Part shown: positions 17,255 through 25,917 of the stretch, piece after piece | How the letters are laid out: each line of letters opens with the position of its first letter | Numbering within the stretch: position 1 is the first letter of the stretch | Assembly (NCBI GenBank): GCA_049840795.1 | Contig: JASGJK010000020.1 | Location: forward strand, 1-58,502 | Reading direction: 5' to 3' | DNA from: UPXZ01 sp049840795 | GTDB taxonomy: Bacteria; Bacteroidota; Bacteroidia; Bacteroidales; Paludibacteraceae | DNA length: 58,502 bases | Program-made: the position numbers and the translations under genes | The notes under the pieces: model-generated | The model's input: the letters and a program-made list of their open reading frames with translations, nothing else | Told to the model about the DNA's origin: nothing | Database searches by the model: none

Positions 17255-17310
17255 GTTTTTTTCAAAAAAATTACAAAAAAACAACTTTATTTATTTTGAC
17301 TAAATTTCAC

Positions 17311-17318
17311 TATCTTTG
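17311..17318 (+). promoter_or_regulatory. -7 promoter box of thrS
   Basis: TATCTTTG is a perfect match to the Bacteroidota -7 consensus and lies 48 bases before the thrS start codon. A TTTTG at 17294-17298 is closer than the usual 19-21 base spacing, so the -33 element is uncertain. Confidence 0.55.
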
Positions 17319-17366
17319 CATCCAATTTAATGAATTATAAAACCATTTGTAAGGTTCAAAAAAAGT

Positions 17367-19304
17367 ATGATTAAAATTACATTTCCAGACGATTCGGTAC
17401 GTGAATTTGCGCAAGGCGTAACCGGATATCAAATTGCGGAAAGCATTAGTCTGAGATTGGCGCAAGACGTTTTATCGGTAAGTGTTAATGGCGAAACGTG
17501 GGATCTCTCCCGCCCTATTACTTCGGATGCTTCCATTAAGTTGTATAAATGGGACGATGAAGAAGGAAAACACGCTTATTGGCACAGTTCGGCTCACTTA
17601 ATGGCTGAAGCATTACAGGAACTTTATCCCGGTATTAAATTTGGAATTGGTCCCGCTATTGAAAACGGATTTTATTATGATGTAGATCCCGGCGAGGTGG
17701 TAATCAAAGAGGGTGATTTACAGGCTATCGAAAACAAGATGATAGAACTTGCCGCAAGAAAAGAAGCCATTGTTCGTAAAGACATCAGCAAAGCGGATGC
17801 GCTCAAAATGTTCGAAGCAAAAGGTGATGAATACAAAGTGGAGTTAATCAGTGCTTTAGAAGACGGAACAATTACATTATATTCGCAAGGAAATTTCACA
17901 GATCTTTGCCGAGGTCCACACTTAACAAATACAGGCGAAATTAAGGCTGTGAAAGTTTTAAATGTTGCCGGAGCGTATTGGCGTGGAGACGAAAAGCGTA
18001 AGATGCTTACCCGTATCTACGGTATCACTTTCCCAAAAAAGAAAATGCTAGAAGACTATTTAATATTGCTGGAAGAAGCTAAAAAACGCGATCACCGCAA
18101 AATAGGAAAGGAATTGGAACTGTTTATGTTCTCCGAAACGGTGGGAAAAGGACTTCCAATGTGGTTGCCAAAAGGAACTGCGCTTCGTTTGCGCTTGGAA
18201 GATTTCTTGAAAAAAATCCAACGTAAATATGAGTATCAGCAGGTAATGACACCACACATTGGCAACAAATTGCTTTACGTTACCTCAGGACACTATGCAA
18301 AATACGGGAAAGATTCGTTTCAACCGATTCATACTCCGGAAGAAGGGGAAGAATATTTATTGAAACCAATGAACTGCCCCCACCATTGTGAGATTTACAA
18401 ACATAAACCGCGTTCTTACAAAGATCTTCCGGTACGTTTAGCTGAATTCGGAACGGTTTATCGTTACGAGCAAAGTGGCGAATTGCACGGATTGACACGT
18501 GTACGCAGTTTTACACAAGATGATGCACACCTTTTCTGCCGCCCCGATCAGGTGAAAGAAGAATTCTTGAAAGTGATGGATATTATCAGTATTATTTTCA
18601 AAGCACTTGATTTCCAAAATGTTGAAGTCCAAATCTCATTACGTGATCCTGAAAATAAAGAAAAATATATTGGTAGTGACGATAACTGGGAAAAAGCCGA
18701 GCGCGCCATTGTTGAAGCTGTGGAAGAAAAAGGGATAAAAGCTCGCGTAGAATTAGGTGAAGCTGCTTTTTATGGTCCCAAACTTGATTTTATGGTAAAA
18801 GATGCTCTTGGACGCCGCTGGCAATTAGGAACAATTCAAGTCGATTACAACTTGCCGGAGCGTTTTGAGTTGGAATACACTGGCGAAGATAACCAAAAGC
18901 ACCGTCCGGTGATGATACATCGTGCTCCATTTGGTTCTATGGAACGTTTTGTAGCTGTTTTGATTGAACACACCGCAGGTAAATTTCCATTGTGGCTTAC
19001 TCCTGACCAAGTAGCTGTACTTCCTATTAGCGAAAAATTTAACGACTATGCAGCGCAAGTTGTAAAAGAGTTGAATGACAACGATGTACGCGCCATTATT
19101 GACGACCGTAACGAAAAAATCGGAAGAAAAATTCGAGACAACGAGTTGAAACGTATTCCTTATATGTTGATTGTAGGCGAAAAGGAAGCTGAAAACAACA
19201 AAGTTGCCGTACGCCGCCAGGGTGAAGGGGATAAAGGAACAATGTATGTTTCAGATTTTGCAAAAATGGTGAACTATGAGGTGCAAAAAGCCTTTGAAAT
19301 ATAA
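17367..19304 (+). CDS. thrS: Threonine--tRNA ligase
   Basis: A 645-residue class II aminoacyl-tRNA synthetase that charges tRNA-Thr. Domains in order are TGS (residues 1-60), the second additional/editing domain with HSSAHLMAEALQELYPG, and the catalytic core with the zinc-binding Cys in KPMNCPHHCEIYKHK. Motif 2 is near FGTVYRYEQSGELHG and motif 3 is IHRAPFGSMERFVA. The C-terminal anticodon-binding domain includes ARVELG and DDRNEKIGRKIRD. It is intact and full length. infC does not follow it; a terminator lies at 19333. Confidence 0.98.
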   Translation: MIKITFPDDSVREFAQGVTGYQIAESISLRLAQDVLSVSVNGETWDLSRPITSDASIKLYKWDDEEGKHAYWHSSAHLMAEALQELYPGIKFGIGPAIENGFYYDVDPGEVVIKEGDLQAIENKMIELAARKEAIVRKDISKADALKMFEAKGDEYKVELISALEDGTITLYSQGNFTDLCRGPHLTNTGEIKAVKVLNVAGAYWRGDEKRKMLTRIYGITFPKKKMLEDYLILLEEAKKRDHRKIGKELELFMFSETVGKGLPMWLPKGTALRLRLEDFLKKIQRKYEYQQVMTPHIGNKLLYVTSGHYAKYGKDSFQPIHTPEEGEEYLLKPMNCPHHCEIYKHKPRSYKDLPVRLAEFGTVYRYEQSGELHGLTRVRSFTQDDAHLFCRPDQVKEEFLKVMDIISIIFKALDFQNVEVQISLRDPENKEKYIGSDDNWEKAERAIVEAVEEKGIKARVELGEAAFYGPKLDFMVKDALGRRWQLGTIQVDYNLPERFELEYTGEDNQKHRPVMIHRAPFGSMERFVAVLIEHTAGKFPLWLTPDQVAVLPISEKFNDYAAQVVKELNDNDVRAIIDDRNEKIGRKIRDNELKRIPYMLIVGEKEAENNKVAVRRQGEGDKGTMYVSDFAKMVNYEVQKAFEI

Positions 19305-19332
19305 AAGTTCTCCGCGTTTTTTACATAAAAAT

Positions 19333-19361
19333 AAGGCTGCTTTAAAAGGTAGCCTTTTTTG
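19333..19361 (+). terminator. Intrinsic terminator of thrS
   Basis: AAGGCTGC (19333-19340) pairs with GGTAGCCTT via a six-pair core plus one G-T pair around TTTAAAA, and runs directly into six T. It lies 29 bases after the thrS stop codon. Confidence 0.8.
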
Positions 19362-19756
19362 TTCTCTTAGCTAACCAGCCAACCTTTAATTATAAAATTG
19401 ACTGGCAATGAAATCATCTTGGCTTTTCATGATTTATTGCGTGTCGTTCCAATAGAACTTCTTATGAGTTGATAATCATTCTGTTATTAATATATTCTGA
19501 CTAACGGTATTTTTTAGCTCCATCGGGGCGAAATCTTAATAAAAAATATACATCATTGGTTTTAAGCACCGTAGGTATGATATCTATTGATTATTATTAC
19601 TGCAAATTAAAAAATCAAGACAACCTCAATATGTAAACAAGAATATTGTCTATTATTTGTTTTTTGCGACAAGAGAAAACTGTTATTCTATTTTGACGTT
19701 ATTTATCTTTGAACATCTACAAAAAATTAGTTTTATCACGTATTTATAAAAATCAG
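19362..19756. other. Gene-free spacer between thrS and the AraC gene
   Basis: About 395 AT-rich bases without an open frame of interest, repeat unit or RNA signature that I can recognise. Confidence 0.4.
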
Positions 19757-19786
19757 TTGTTTTTTTAACAAAAAACATTATCTTAG
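19757..19786 (+). promoter_or_regulatory. Promoter of the AraC-family gene
   Basis: TTG at 19757-19759 and TATCTTAG at 19779-19786 are separated by 19 bases. That is the Bacteroidota -33/-7 spacing, with two mismatches from TAnnTTTG. It ends 20 bases before the start codon. Confidence 0.5.
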
Positions 19787-19805
19787 CACTCTTAATAATT
19801 CATTT

Positions 19806-20681
19806 ATGAATATAAAACGTAAAAAGCAAATAACCCCGTCGCTATTATATTTAGATGAGCATCGAGCTTGTAGTAACTATATTTCGGATTTCTTTTCGGG
19901 TTTTTCGTACAAGCAATACGGTTGCGATTTTGAATTAAAATTAGCTCTAAAGAAACAATTTGCTGTTATATTTATGCAAAATGGAGTATTGGAAGTGATT
20001 TCTGATTTAAATGAAATCAGAAGCGTACATACGAACGAAATCGCCTTGTTGAATTATGAAAAAAATTACACCTGCAAAATGCTTGAGGACTCTGTTTTTA
20101 CATTATTATATTTTGATTATCCGAAAATAAAATGTGATAAGTACTCACTCCTTTCACTCGGCACATACAACAAACAAAAGTTAGAAGAAGACATTCGGAT
20201 TCTGCCTATGAAAAATCCACTGAAAGCATTTGTTGATAATATGAATATCTATTTAAAAAATAATATGATATGTCGGCATCTGCACGATTTAAAAGAAAGC
20301 GAATGGCTCTTTTTGATGCGCGGGTTTTACACTAAAGAAGAATCGGCTTATTTTTTAGAACCGGTAATCAGTTCGTTGAACGATTTTGTAACCGTAGTAA
20401 AAGAAAATTATTTGCTCTGCGAATCGATAAAAGACTTGGCAGAAAAATGCAACATGTCCGAAAAAACATTCACAAGGCGGTTCAAAGAACATTTTAACGA
20501 TACACCCAAACAATGGGTTATGCGCGAAAAAGCAAAATACATTAAATCCGAATTAGATCATAGTAACCTCAACATCAAAGAGATTGCCAACAAATTCGGA
20601 TTTAGCTCACCAGCGCATCTGAACAATTACTTCAAAAAACAATTCAATACAACTCCGGGAAAAAGCAAGAAAAACATATAA
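19806..20681 (+). CDS. AraC-family transcriptional regulator
   Basis: A 291-residue regulator. The N-terminal about 185 residues form an uncharacterised sensor part. The C-terminal about 100 residues are the double HTH of the AraC/XylS family: CESIKDLAEKCNMSEKTFTR with RRFKEHFNDTPKQWV, then IKEIANKFGFSSPAHLNNYF with FKKQFNTTPGKSKK. It converges with aspartate kinase, with only seven bases between the stop codons. No target operon is evident from its neighbours. Confidence 0.88.
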   Translation: MNIKRKKQITPSLLYLDEHRACSNYISDFFSGFSYKQYGCDFELKLALKKQFAVIFMQNGVLEVISDLNEIRSVHTNEIALLNYEKNYTCKMLEDSVFTLLYFDYPKIKCDKYSLLSLGTYNKQKLEEDIRILPMKNPLKAFVDNMNIYLKNNMICRHLHDLKESEWLFLMRGFYTKEESAYFLEPVISSLNDFVTVVKENYLLCESIKDLAEKCNMSEKTFTRRFKEHFNDTPKQWVMREKAKYIKSELDHSNLNIKEIANKFGFSSPAHLNNYFKKQFNTTPGKSKKNI

Positions 20682-20688
20682 GGGTATC

Positions 20689-21954
20689 TTATTTATCTTC
20701 TTGCTCTCGCATCAAAAAACGCCCAATTCTTCTTGTACGTTGCTGTAAAAGAATTTCACGCTGGCGAGTATTTTCTTTGATTATTTCGGGAGTAGTTCCG
20801 CGAATGGTCAACAGTTCCAGATGATCATTGTACGTCACACGGAAATCGTTGGCTAGTTCATCTAATGCCGATTGCAGGTAACGGGTGCTGTCCACACAAA
20901 TAGAAATACTTACAGCCGAGCTTTGTATAAGCGAAACCTTAAGCCGATGTTTTTCGATCACGGTAAAAATCCAAGTTAAACTTTCTTCCAGCACAAACGA
21001 GAAATCTAAGGGACGCAAGGTGACTAATACTTGATTTTTGCGTAAAATTAACACCGGGACACTAATGGGTTTCGCTATCTTGTCTTTTATCACCGAACCG
21101 GCATCTGTGGGGCTTCCGAACGGACGCACAAACAATGGAATTTGTTTATTTTCTAACGGCTTTATCGTTTTCGGATGAATAATTTGCGCTCCACTGTAAG
21201 CCAACTCTACGGCATCCATATACGTCAATTCGGGAATATGTACCGTATCGGAAAAAATTCTCGGGTCAGCATTTAAAATTCCCGGCACGTCTTTCCATAT
21301 AGTAACGCTTTCGGTCTGAAGCAAATTACCAACTACAGCCGCAGTATAATCTGAACCTTCGCGTCCGAGTGTTGTGGGTTTTCCTTGCATATTGGTACCG
21401 ATAAAACCTTGTCCTACATAAATACGGTTTGTATTAAAATCTACAGCCTGCTTCATCCGCTTTTCAGATTCAAGCATATTAACATTCGCTTCGCGAAAAT
21501 TGCTGTCGGTCACTAATACTTGCCTCATATCAAGCCAGCTATTCGGAATGTTGGATTCCATCAAAAAAGCCGAAACGATTTTGGTAGAAATGACCTCACC
21601 ATAAGAAACAAGCTGATCGTACCAGCGGTCATAATCATCTCCTATGCCGTTATTTATAAAATTGTGTAATTCATCAAAAAGGGGGTTTACGGCATTTTCA
21701 CCTGCAGCTTTATTTTCAAATAATTCAGCGATGATGTCTTTATGATATTTTTCAACTTCAAGTAACTTTTCAAGTGCAGCTATTTTATCAGCTTTCATAA
21801 AGTTTTCGAGCACAATTTCCATCGCATTGGTGGTTTTACCCATAGCCGAAACAACTACAAACAAATTTTCTTTTACTCCCGAAACAATTTTTACGATGTT
21901 TCGTATTCCGTCTGATGACTTGACAGACGCTCCTCCAAACTTATAAACAATCAT
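20689..21954 (-). CDS. Aspartate kinase
   Basis: A 421-residue monofunctional aspartokinase that makes aspartyl phosphate for lysine, threonine and methionine synthesis. The N-terminal MIVYKFGGASVKSSDGIRNI binds nucleotide, and the substrate region is TTLGREGSDYTAAVVGNLL. WKDVPGILNADPRI is the kinase signature, and two ACT-like segments follow residue 300 (KVSLIQSSAVSISICVD). The gene is intact. In Bacteroidota a stand-alone kinase of this type is often additional to the ThrA fusion, so the isoform is not assigned. Confidence 0.92.
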   Translation of the reverse strand: MIVYKFGGASVKSSDGIRNIVKIVSGVKENLFVVVSAMGKTTNAMEIVLENFMKADKIAALEKLLEVEKYHKDIIAELFENKAAGENAVNPLFDELHNFINNGIGDDYDRWYDQLVSYGEVISTKIVSAFLMESNIPNSWLDMRQVLVTDSNFREANVNMLESEKRMKQAVDFNTNRIYVGQGFIGTNMQGKPTTLGREGSDYTAAVVGNLLQTESVTIWKDVPGILNADPRIFSDTVHIPELTYMDAVELAYSGAQIIHPKTIKPLENKQIPLFVRPFGSPTDAGSVIKDKIAKPISVPVLILRKNQVLVTLRPLDFSFVLEESLTWIFTVIEKHRLKVSLIQSSAVSISICVDSTRYLQSALDELANDFRVTYNDHLELLTIRGTTPEIIKENTRQREILLQQRTRRIGRFLMREQEDK

Positions 21955-22103
21955 GTAATTCCCCTCCTAAAAAACCTCCTTGAAAAGAAGTTCTTTTTTT
22001 ATTAATTAATTGAAAAATATTTAATAAAATAATGTATTTTTTAGAAAAAACTCCAACGGAGCTGTTTATCAATAGTAAGATCCAGAATAGATATGGCAAA
22101 AAA

Positions 22104-23369
22104 TTAAGGAACTATTTTTACCCCTATCAACTTATCGTAGCGGTCGCCAAAACCACGATGGTAAACGTAAATAACATATTCATTCTTCGTTTGCCAAAAA
22201 CTCCCGTCAGTTGATGCGGTCGTAGCTTTGGGATTCCCTTTTCTATAAAACCAGTATTGGTAATTATATCCACCTTGCTTCAACAATATTTTTTTGAAGT
22301 ACATTCCTTTACTAAAATCGTAATCCATCCGGCTGATATCATTCAGTTGATTGTAGTTATACTCTCCACCAATATATACCGTACCGTCTAAAAACGGTTC
22401 ATCTTTTTTCAGGTAAAAATTCACGTACAGGTAATCAGCCGTTGTATCGTCATCGTCCGAGTTTTGATAATTGATAATAAACCGTCCATTCACATCAAAA
22501 TCATTCACATACGTTCTGCTATTATTAATTTGGTCTTCAAAAAGATAAACCTGATAATTGGGTTCTTCATATCTTATTTTATCAATTTTTTCACTATAAT
22601 TATATACCGATGAAATGTCAAAACGGCGGTATTCGTTGCCACCTTCAAATATTAAATTACGATTATTAGTGTAAGTTAACTTGTTAGTATTAAAGAATGT
22701 CGGTTTCACATCGGTGACTTGATTGTCGATACGGTTGTTCTGACGCACTACCACCTTAATATCTGATGGTGGATTTTGCACATAGTAACCCTTCAATAAC
22801 ACATCAAAATCGAGTTGTTGTAGCGTTCTATTAAGTTCGATATCCGTATTGCCACGTACGTTAGTTTCCATCTCCACCCTCGATTCTACCACCGAGAAAC
22901 ACACGTTGGCAATCAGCTTTTCCATATCGTTATCTTCGTAAATTAAAACAACATAATTTCCCGAAATTTTGAAAGTCATCCGGTCATTAGGCAATTCAAA
23001 ACTGTAATGTGTGTAAAGTACCGTGGTATTTAACGACGTTACATAATCATCTATTCGTCTATTGGTAAAACCACCGAGATATTCCATAGTAGAAAGCCGA
23101 GAGGGTGTCCAGTCAGCGTTACAGTGCAATATGGTATATGAATACGCGTGTATTTCGTGCGAAAGTTCATCGAAACTGATTTTCATAACATCGTCTCCTC
23201 CCAATTTTATCACGGGACTATTCAGCGCTTCACCATTGATTTCGACACGAAGGGTTTTAACATCTTTATTCAAAATTTGAGTACGATAAAACGACTGTGC
23301 ATACATTCCGTGAGTCATCAAAACAATTACACAACCTATCATCAACCACTTTTGCCAAGTTTTATTCAT
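22104..23369 (-). CDS. Type IX secretion system plug protein (DUF5103)
   Basis: A 421-residue exported protein. Residues 1-25 form a signal peptide (IGCVIVLMTHGMYAQ). The rest is beta-rich, with the DUF5103 hallmarks YTILHCNADWTPSRL, FTNRRIDDYVTSLNT and LLKQGGYNYQYWFYRKGN near the C-terminus. Members are known as the plug of the SprA translocon in T9SS, closing the pore when it is not engaged. Presence of this gene and gldB suggests a T9SS or gliding-related apparatus in the organism. It is intact and monocistronic, divergent from the leu leader. Confidence 0.85.
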   Translation of the reverse strand: MNKTWQKWLMIGCVIVLMTHGMYAQSFYRTQILNKDVKTLRVEINGEALNSPVIKLGGDDVMKISFDELSHEIHAYSYTILHCNADWTPSRLSTMEYLGGFTNRRIDDYVTSLNTTVLYTHYSFELPNDRMTFKISGNYVVLIYEDNDMEKLIANVCFSVVESRVEMETNVRGNTDIELNRTLQQLDFDVLLKGYYVQNPPSDIKVVVRQNNRIDNQVTDVKPTFFNTNKLTYTNNRNLIFEGGNEYRRFDISSVYNYSEKIDKIRYEEPNYQVYLFEDQINNSRTYVNDFDVNGRFIINYQNSDDDDTTADYLYVNFYLKKDEPFLDGTVYIGGEYNYNQLNDISRMDYDFSKGMYFKKILLKQGGYNYQYWFYRKGNPKATTASTDGSFWQTKNEYVIYVYHRGFGDRYDKLIGVKIVP

Positions 23370-23685
23370 ATAAATTTATCCGTTTTAATATTGGTTTGTT
23401 AATCATCATATAGCTACATAAGAAAATAACAATTTTAAATATGCCGAATCGACTCAACATATCAAGGTCATCTTATAAAATTTAAATGCAATATTACGCA
23501 ATTTTAAGCAAAATACATAAACCACGCCAAAAATAAGTTTCATTATTTGTAAAATGGATATTTAGTAATACTATGAGTTATAGCTATATTTTAAAAACTC
23601 AAAATGGCATAGATAATAAATACCAACTTAAAAGCCAAAAATCTTTTAATTTGTAAATTATCTAAACAAAATTATTACAGTTTTG
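23370..23685. other. Spacer between the plug gene and the leu leader
   Basis: AT-rich divergent intergenic DNA. It should contain the promoter of the plug gene on the minus strand, but I see no box good enough to assign. No repeat or RNA gene was recognised. Confidence 0.4.
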
Positions 23686-23716
23686 TTGCATAATCAAAAA
23701 ATAGATTATATCTTTG
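23686..23716 (+). promoter_or_regulatory. Promoter of the leucine operon leader
   Basis: TTG at 23686-23688 and the perfect -7 box TATCTTTG at 23709-23716 are separated by 20 bases, matching the Bacteroidota consensus. Transcription would begin at about 23722, roughly ten bases before the leader peptide start codon. Confidence 0.75.
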
Positions 23717-23732
23717 CACTCAAATTCAAGAA

Positions 23733-23798
23733 ATGAACAACAGTTTACATATTATCCTCCTCGGTATTATTATTCTCTTACAAAACAAGAGGGTGTGA
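23733..23798 (+). CDS. leuL: Leu/Ile-rich leader peptide of the leucine operon
   Basis: A 21-codon open frame from ATG 23733 to TGA 23796-23798. Residues 7-16 are IILLGIIILL, so nine of ten consecutive codons specify leucine or isoleucine, and one more Leu precedes them and a Val ends the peptide. This is the composition of a branched-chain amino acid attenuation peptide. It sits immediately after a strong promoter and about 30 bases before a terminator hairpin, and leuA follows. Starvation for Leu or Ile would stall the ribosome at 23751-23780. The ORF is too short for routine annotation. Confidence 0.8.
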   Translation: MNNSLHIILLGIIILLQNKRV

Positions 23799-23866
23799 GT
23801 TTGGTATGTAGATAACTGAATAAGATATAAAAACCTTTCTCACATTGTTGAGAAAGGTTTTTTATT
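23794..23866 (+). promoter_or_regulatory. Transcription attenuator of the leucine operon
   Basis: The terminator is AAACCTTTCTCA (23831-23842) paired perfectly with TGAGAAAGGTTT (23849-23860) around CATTGT, followed by a T tract. The competing arm TGTGAG (23794-23799) overlaps the leader stop codon and is complementary to CTCACA (23839-23844), which belongs to the left arm of the terminator. A ribosome that reaches the stop would mask TGTGAG and let the terminator form. A ribosome stalled on Leu/Ile codons would leave it free to antiterminate. The wiring is inferred from base pairing. Confidence 0.75.
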
Positions 23867-24008
23867 GAAGAGATCTCCCCTTTTAAAAGGAAATTAATTT
23901 ACATTAATGGGCATTTACTCTTCATAAAGAAAAGAAAATAATAATAAATTACTAAAAACCGTTTCTCTCTACGGTTCTCCCTCTTTAGGGGAGTTAGAGA
24001 GGGCTTAT

Positions 24009-25501
24009 ATGGACAAATTATTTATTTTTGACACTACACTTCGTGATGGGGAACAAGTCCCCGGATGCCAGTTGAACACTATCGAAAAAATTCAGGTCGC
24101 AAAGGCGTTGGAAGGACTTGGTGTCGATGTAATCGAAGCCGGATTCCCAATTTCAAGTCCCGGTGATTTTAATTCTGTTGTAGAAATTTCCAAAGCGGTT
24201 ACCTGGCCCACTATATGTGCACTCACGCGAGGAGTACAAAAAGACATTGATGTTGCTGCTCAAGCATTAGAATATGCCAAACGTAAACGCATTCACACCG
24301 GAATAGGCACGTCTGAATATCACATCAGATATAAATTCAATTCTACACAAGATGAAATACTCGAACGTGCCGTGTCGGCTACAAAATATGCAAAAAAATA
24401 TGTGGAAGATGTCGAGTTTTATTGTGAAGACGCAGGGCGCACCGACAACATTTATTTGGCAAAAGTTGTGGAAGCCGTAATCAAAGCGGGCGCCACAGTT
24501 GTTAATATACCGGATACTACCGGATATTGCTTGCCGTGGGAATATGGCGAAAAAATAAAATTCCTTTTTGAAAATGTAAAAGGCATACAAAACGCCATAA
24601 TTTCTACTCACTGCCACAACGACCTTGGAATGGCTACCGCAAACACCATATCCGGTGTTCAAAATGGAGCACGTCAGGTGGAAGTTACCATCAACGGTAT
24701 TGGCGAACGAGCTGGAAACACATCATTAGAAGAAGTGGCTATGATATTAAAATGCCACAAAAATTTAGATATAGAAACTAATATCAACACACAAAAAATA
24801 CATCCTATCAGCCGGCTTGTTTCGAGTTTGATGAATATGCCTGTGCAACCAAACAAAGCTGTGGTAGGAAGAAACGCGTTTGCTCACTCCTCCGGAATTC
24901 ATCAGGACGGAGTTCTGAAAAATCGTCAGAGCTACGAAATTATGGATCCGAAAGACGTGGGATTAGACGAAAACTCAATTTTACTTACAGCCCGCAGTGG
25001 AAGAGCGGCATTGAAACATCGTTTGAGCGTACTCGGCGTAGAAGTGGATAACGGAAAGTTAGACAAAATATACGAAGAATTTCTTAAATTAGCGGACAAA
25101 AAAAGGATATTAATGACGATGATGTGCTGATGCTTGCAGGCAAAGAGCGCTCCGAACAACAACGTATAAAAATTGATTATCTGCAAGTTACATCCGGTGT
25201 AGGTGTAAAATCGGTGGCTAGTTTAGGACTGATTATTGCCAACGAAAAATTTGAAGCCGCGGCAAGCGGTAACGGTCCGGTGGATGCGGCTATCAACGCC
25301 CTGAAACAAATTATAAAAAGAAAAATGACGTTACAGGAGTTCACCATACAAGCAATTAGCAGAGGGAGTGACGATGTAGGAAAAGTGCATATGCAGGTAG
25401 AATATAACGGATCGATATATTACGGATTCGGGGCAAATACCGACATTGTGGCAGCATCGGTTGAATCTTATGTGAATGCCATCAATAAATTTGTAAAATA
25501 A
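24009..25501 (+). CDS. leuA: 2-isopropylmalate synthase (one frameshift)
   Basis: Condenses acetyl-CoA with 2-oxoisovalerate, the first committed step of leucine synthesis. The catalytic HMGL-like barrel begins FDTTLRDGEQVPGCQLN with the metal-binding Asp, and contains STHCHNDLGMATANTISG and GIGERAGNTSLEEVAM. The C-terminal LeuA regulatory domain is SGNGPVDAAINALKQI to the end. The frame breaks at an A7 run near 25098-25104. One more A gives ADKKKDINDDDVLMLAGKE and joins both parts into 498 residues, the normal length. The start at 24009 follows the attenuator and a G-rich repeat (23972-24003). Confidence 0.93.
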
Positions 25502-25507
25502 CATAAT

Positions 25508-25897
25508 ATGTTTACCGTAAAACAAATAGAAGATGCCCACAGCAAAGTTAAATCAGGAGTGGATTTTCCTAACTATATTCAGGAAATAAGACAGTTGGGT
25601 GTTGTTGAATTTGAGACTTGGGTGAACAATAGCCATACCGTTTATTTTGGCTCTGAAAACTTCAAAACAAGTTCATTACCTCAGTATGAAGCTTTACAAA
25701 TTTCCAATGAAGTAAAAACTAACAGCTTTATACAGAAATTAAAATCTCATCAAAAAGGAGAAACCGATTATTATACTTTTTGTAAGGATTGCGCTGATAC
25801 AGGAATAGAAAAATGGATAGTAAATTTAAACCAAATGACTTGTATTTATTACGACAAGTACAATAACAAAGTTTTAGTTGAAAAAATACCACATTAA
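25508..25897 (+). CDS. DUF1398 family protein
   Basis: A 129-residue soluble protein resembling the YbcV/DUF1398 family: FTVKQIEDAHSKVKSGVDFP at the start, then GVVEFETWVNNSHTVYFG, FIQKLKSHQKGETDYYTFCK and CADTGIEKWIVNLNQMTCIY, ending in a short strand. The biochemical function of the family is unknown. It lies seven bases after leuA and 21 before leuC, so it is co-transcribed with the leucine genes. That placement is unusual and may be chance insertion. Confidence 0.8.
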   Translation: MFTVKQIEDAHSKVKSGVDFPNYIQEIRQLGVVEFETWVNNSHTVYFGSENFKTSSLPQYEALQISNEVKTNSFIQKLKSHQKGETDYYTFCKDCADTGIEKWIVNLNQMTCIYYDKYNNKVLVEKIPH

Positions 25898-25917
25898 AAA
25901 ATAAATATCAAAATAAT

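Noticed and set aside
19362..19756. Possible riboswitch upstream of the AraC gene
   Set aside because: No conserved aptamer-like motif could be recognised, and a simple promoter just before the gene explains expression.
24267..24662. 131-codon minus-strand ORF in leuA
   Set aside because: Antisense shadow; Phe/Tyr/Cys-rich composition typical of reversed coding sequence.
25098..25104. Programmed frameshifting at the A7 runs of leuA and the second synthase
   Set aside because: The breaks occur at random points inside domains, in both directions, and in many unrelated genes with insertions and deletions alike. Error or mutation is simpler than recoding. Only the IS3 site is in the expected place for programmed frameshifting.
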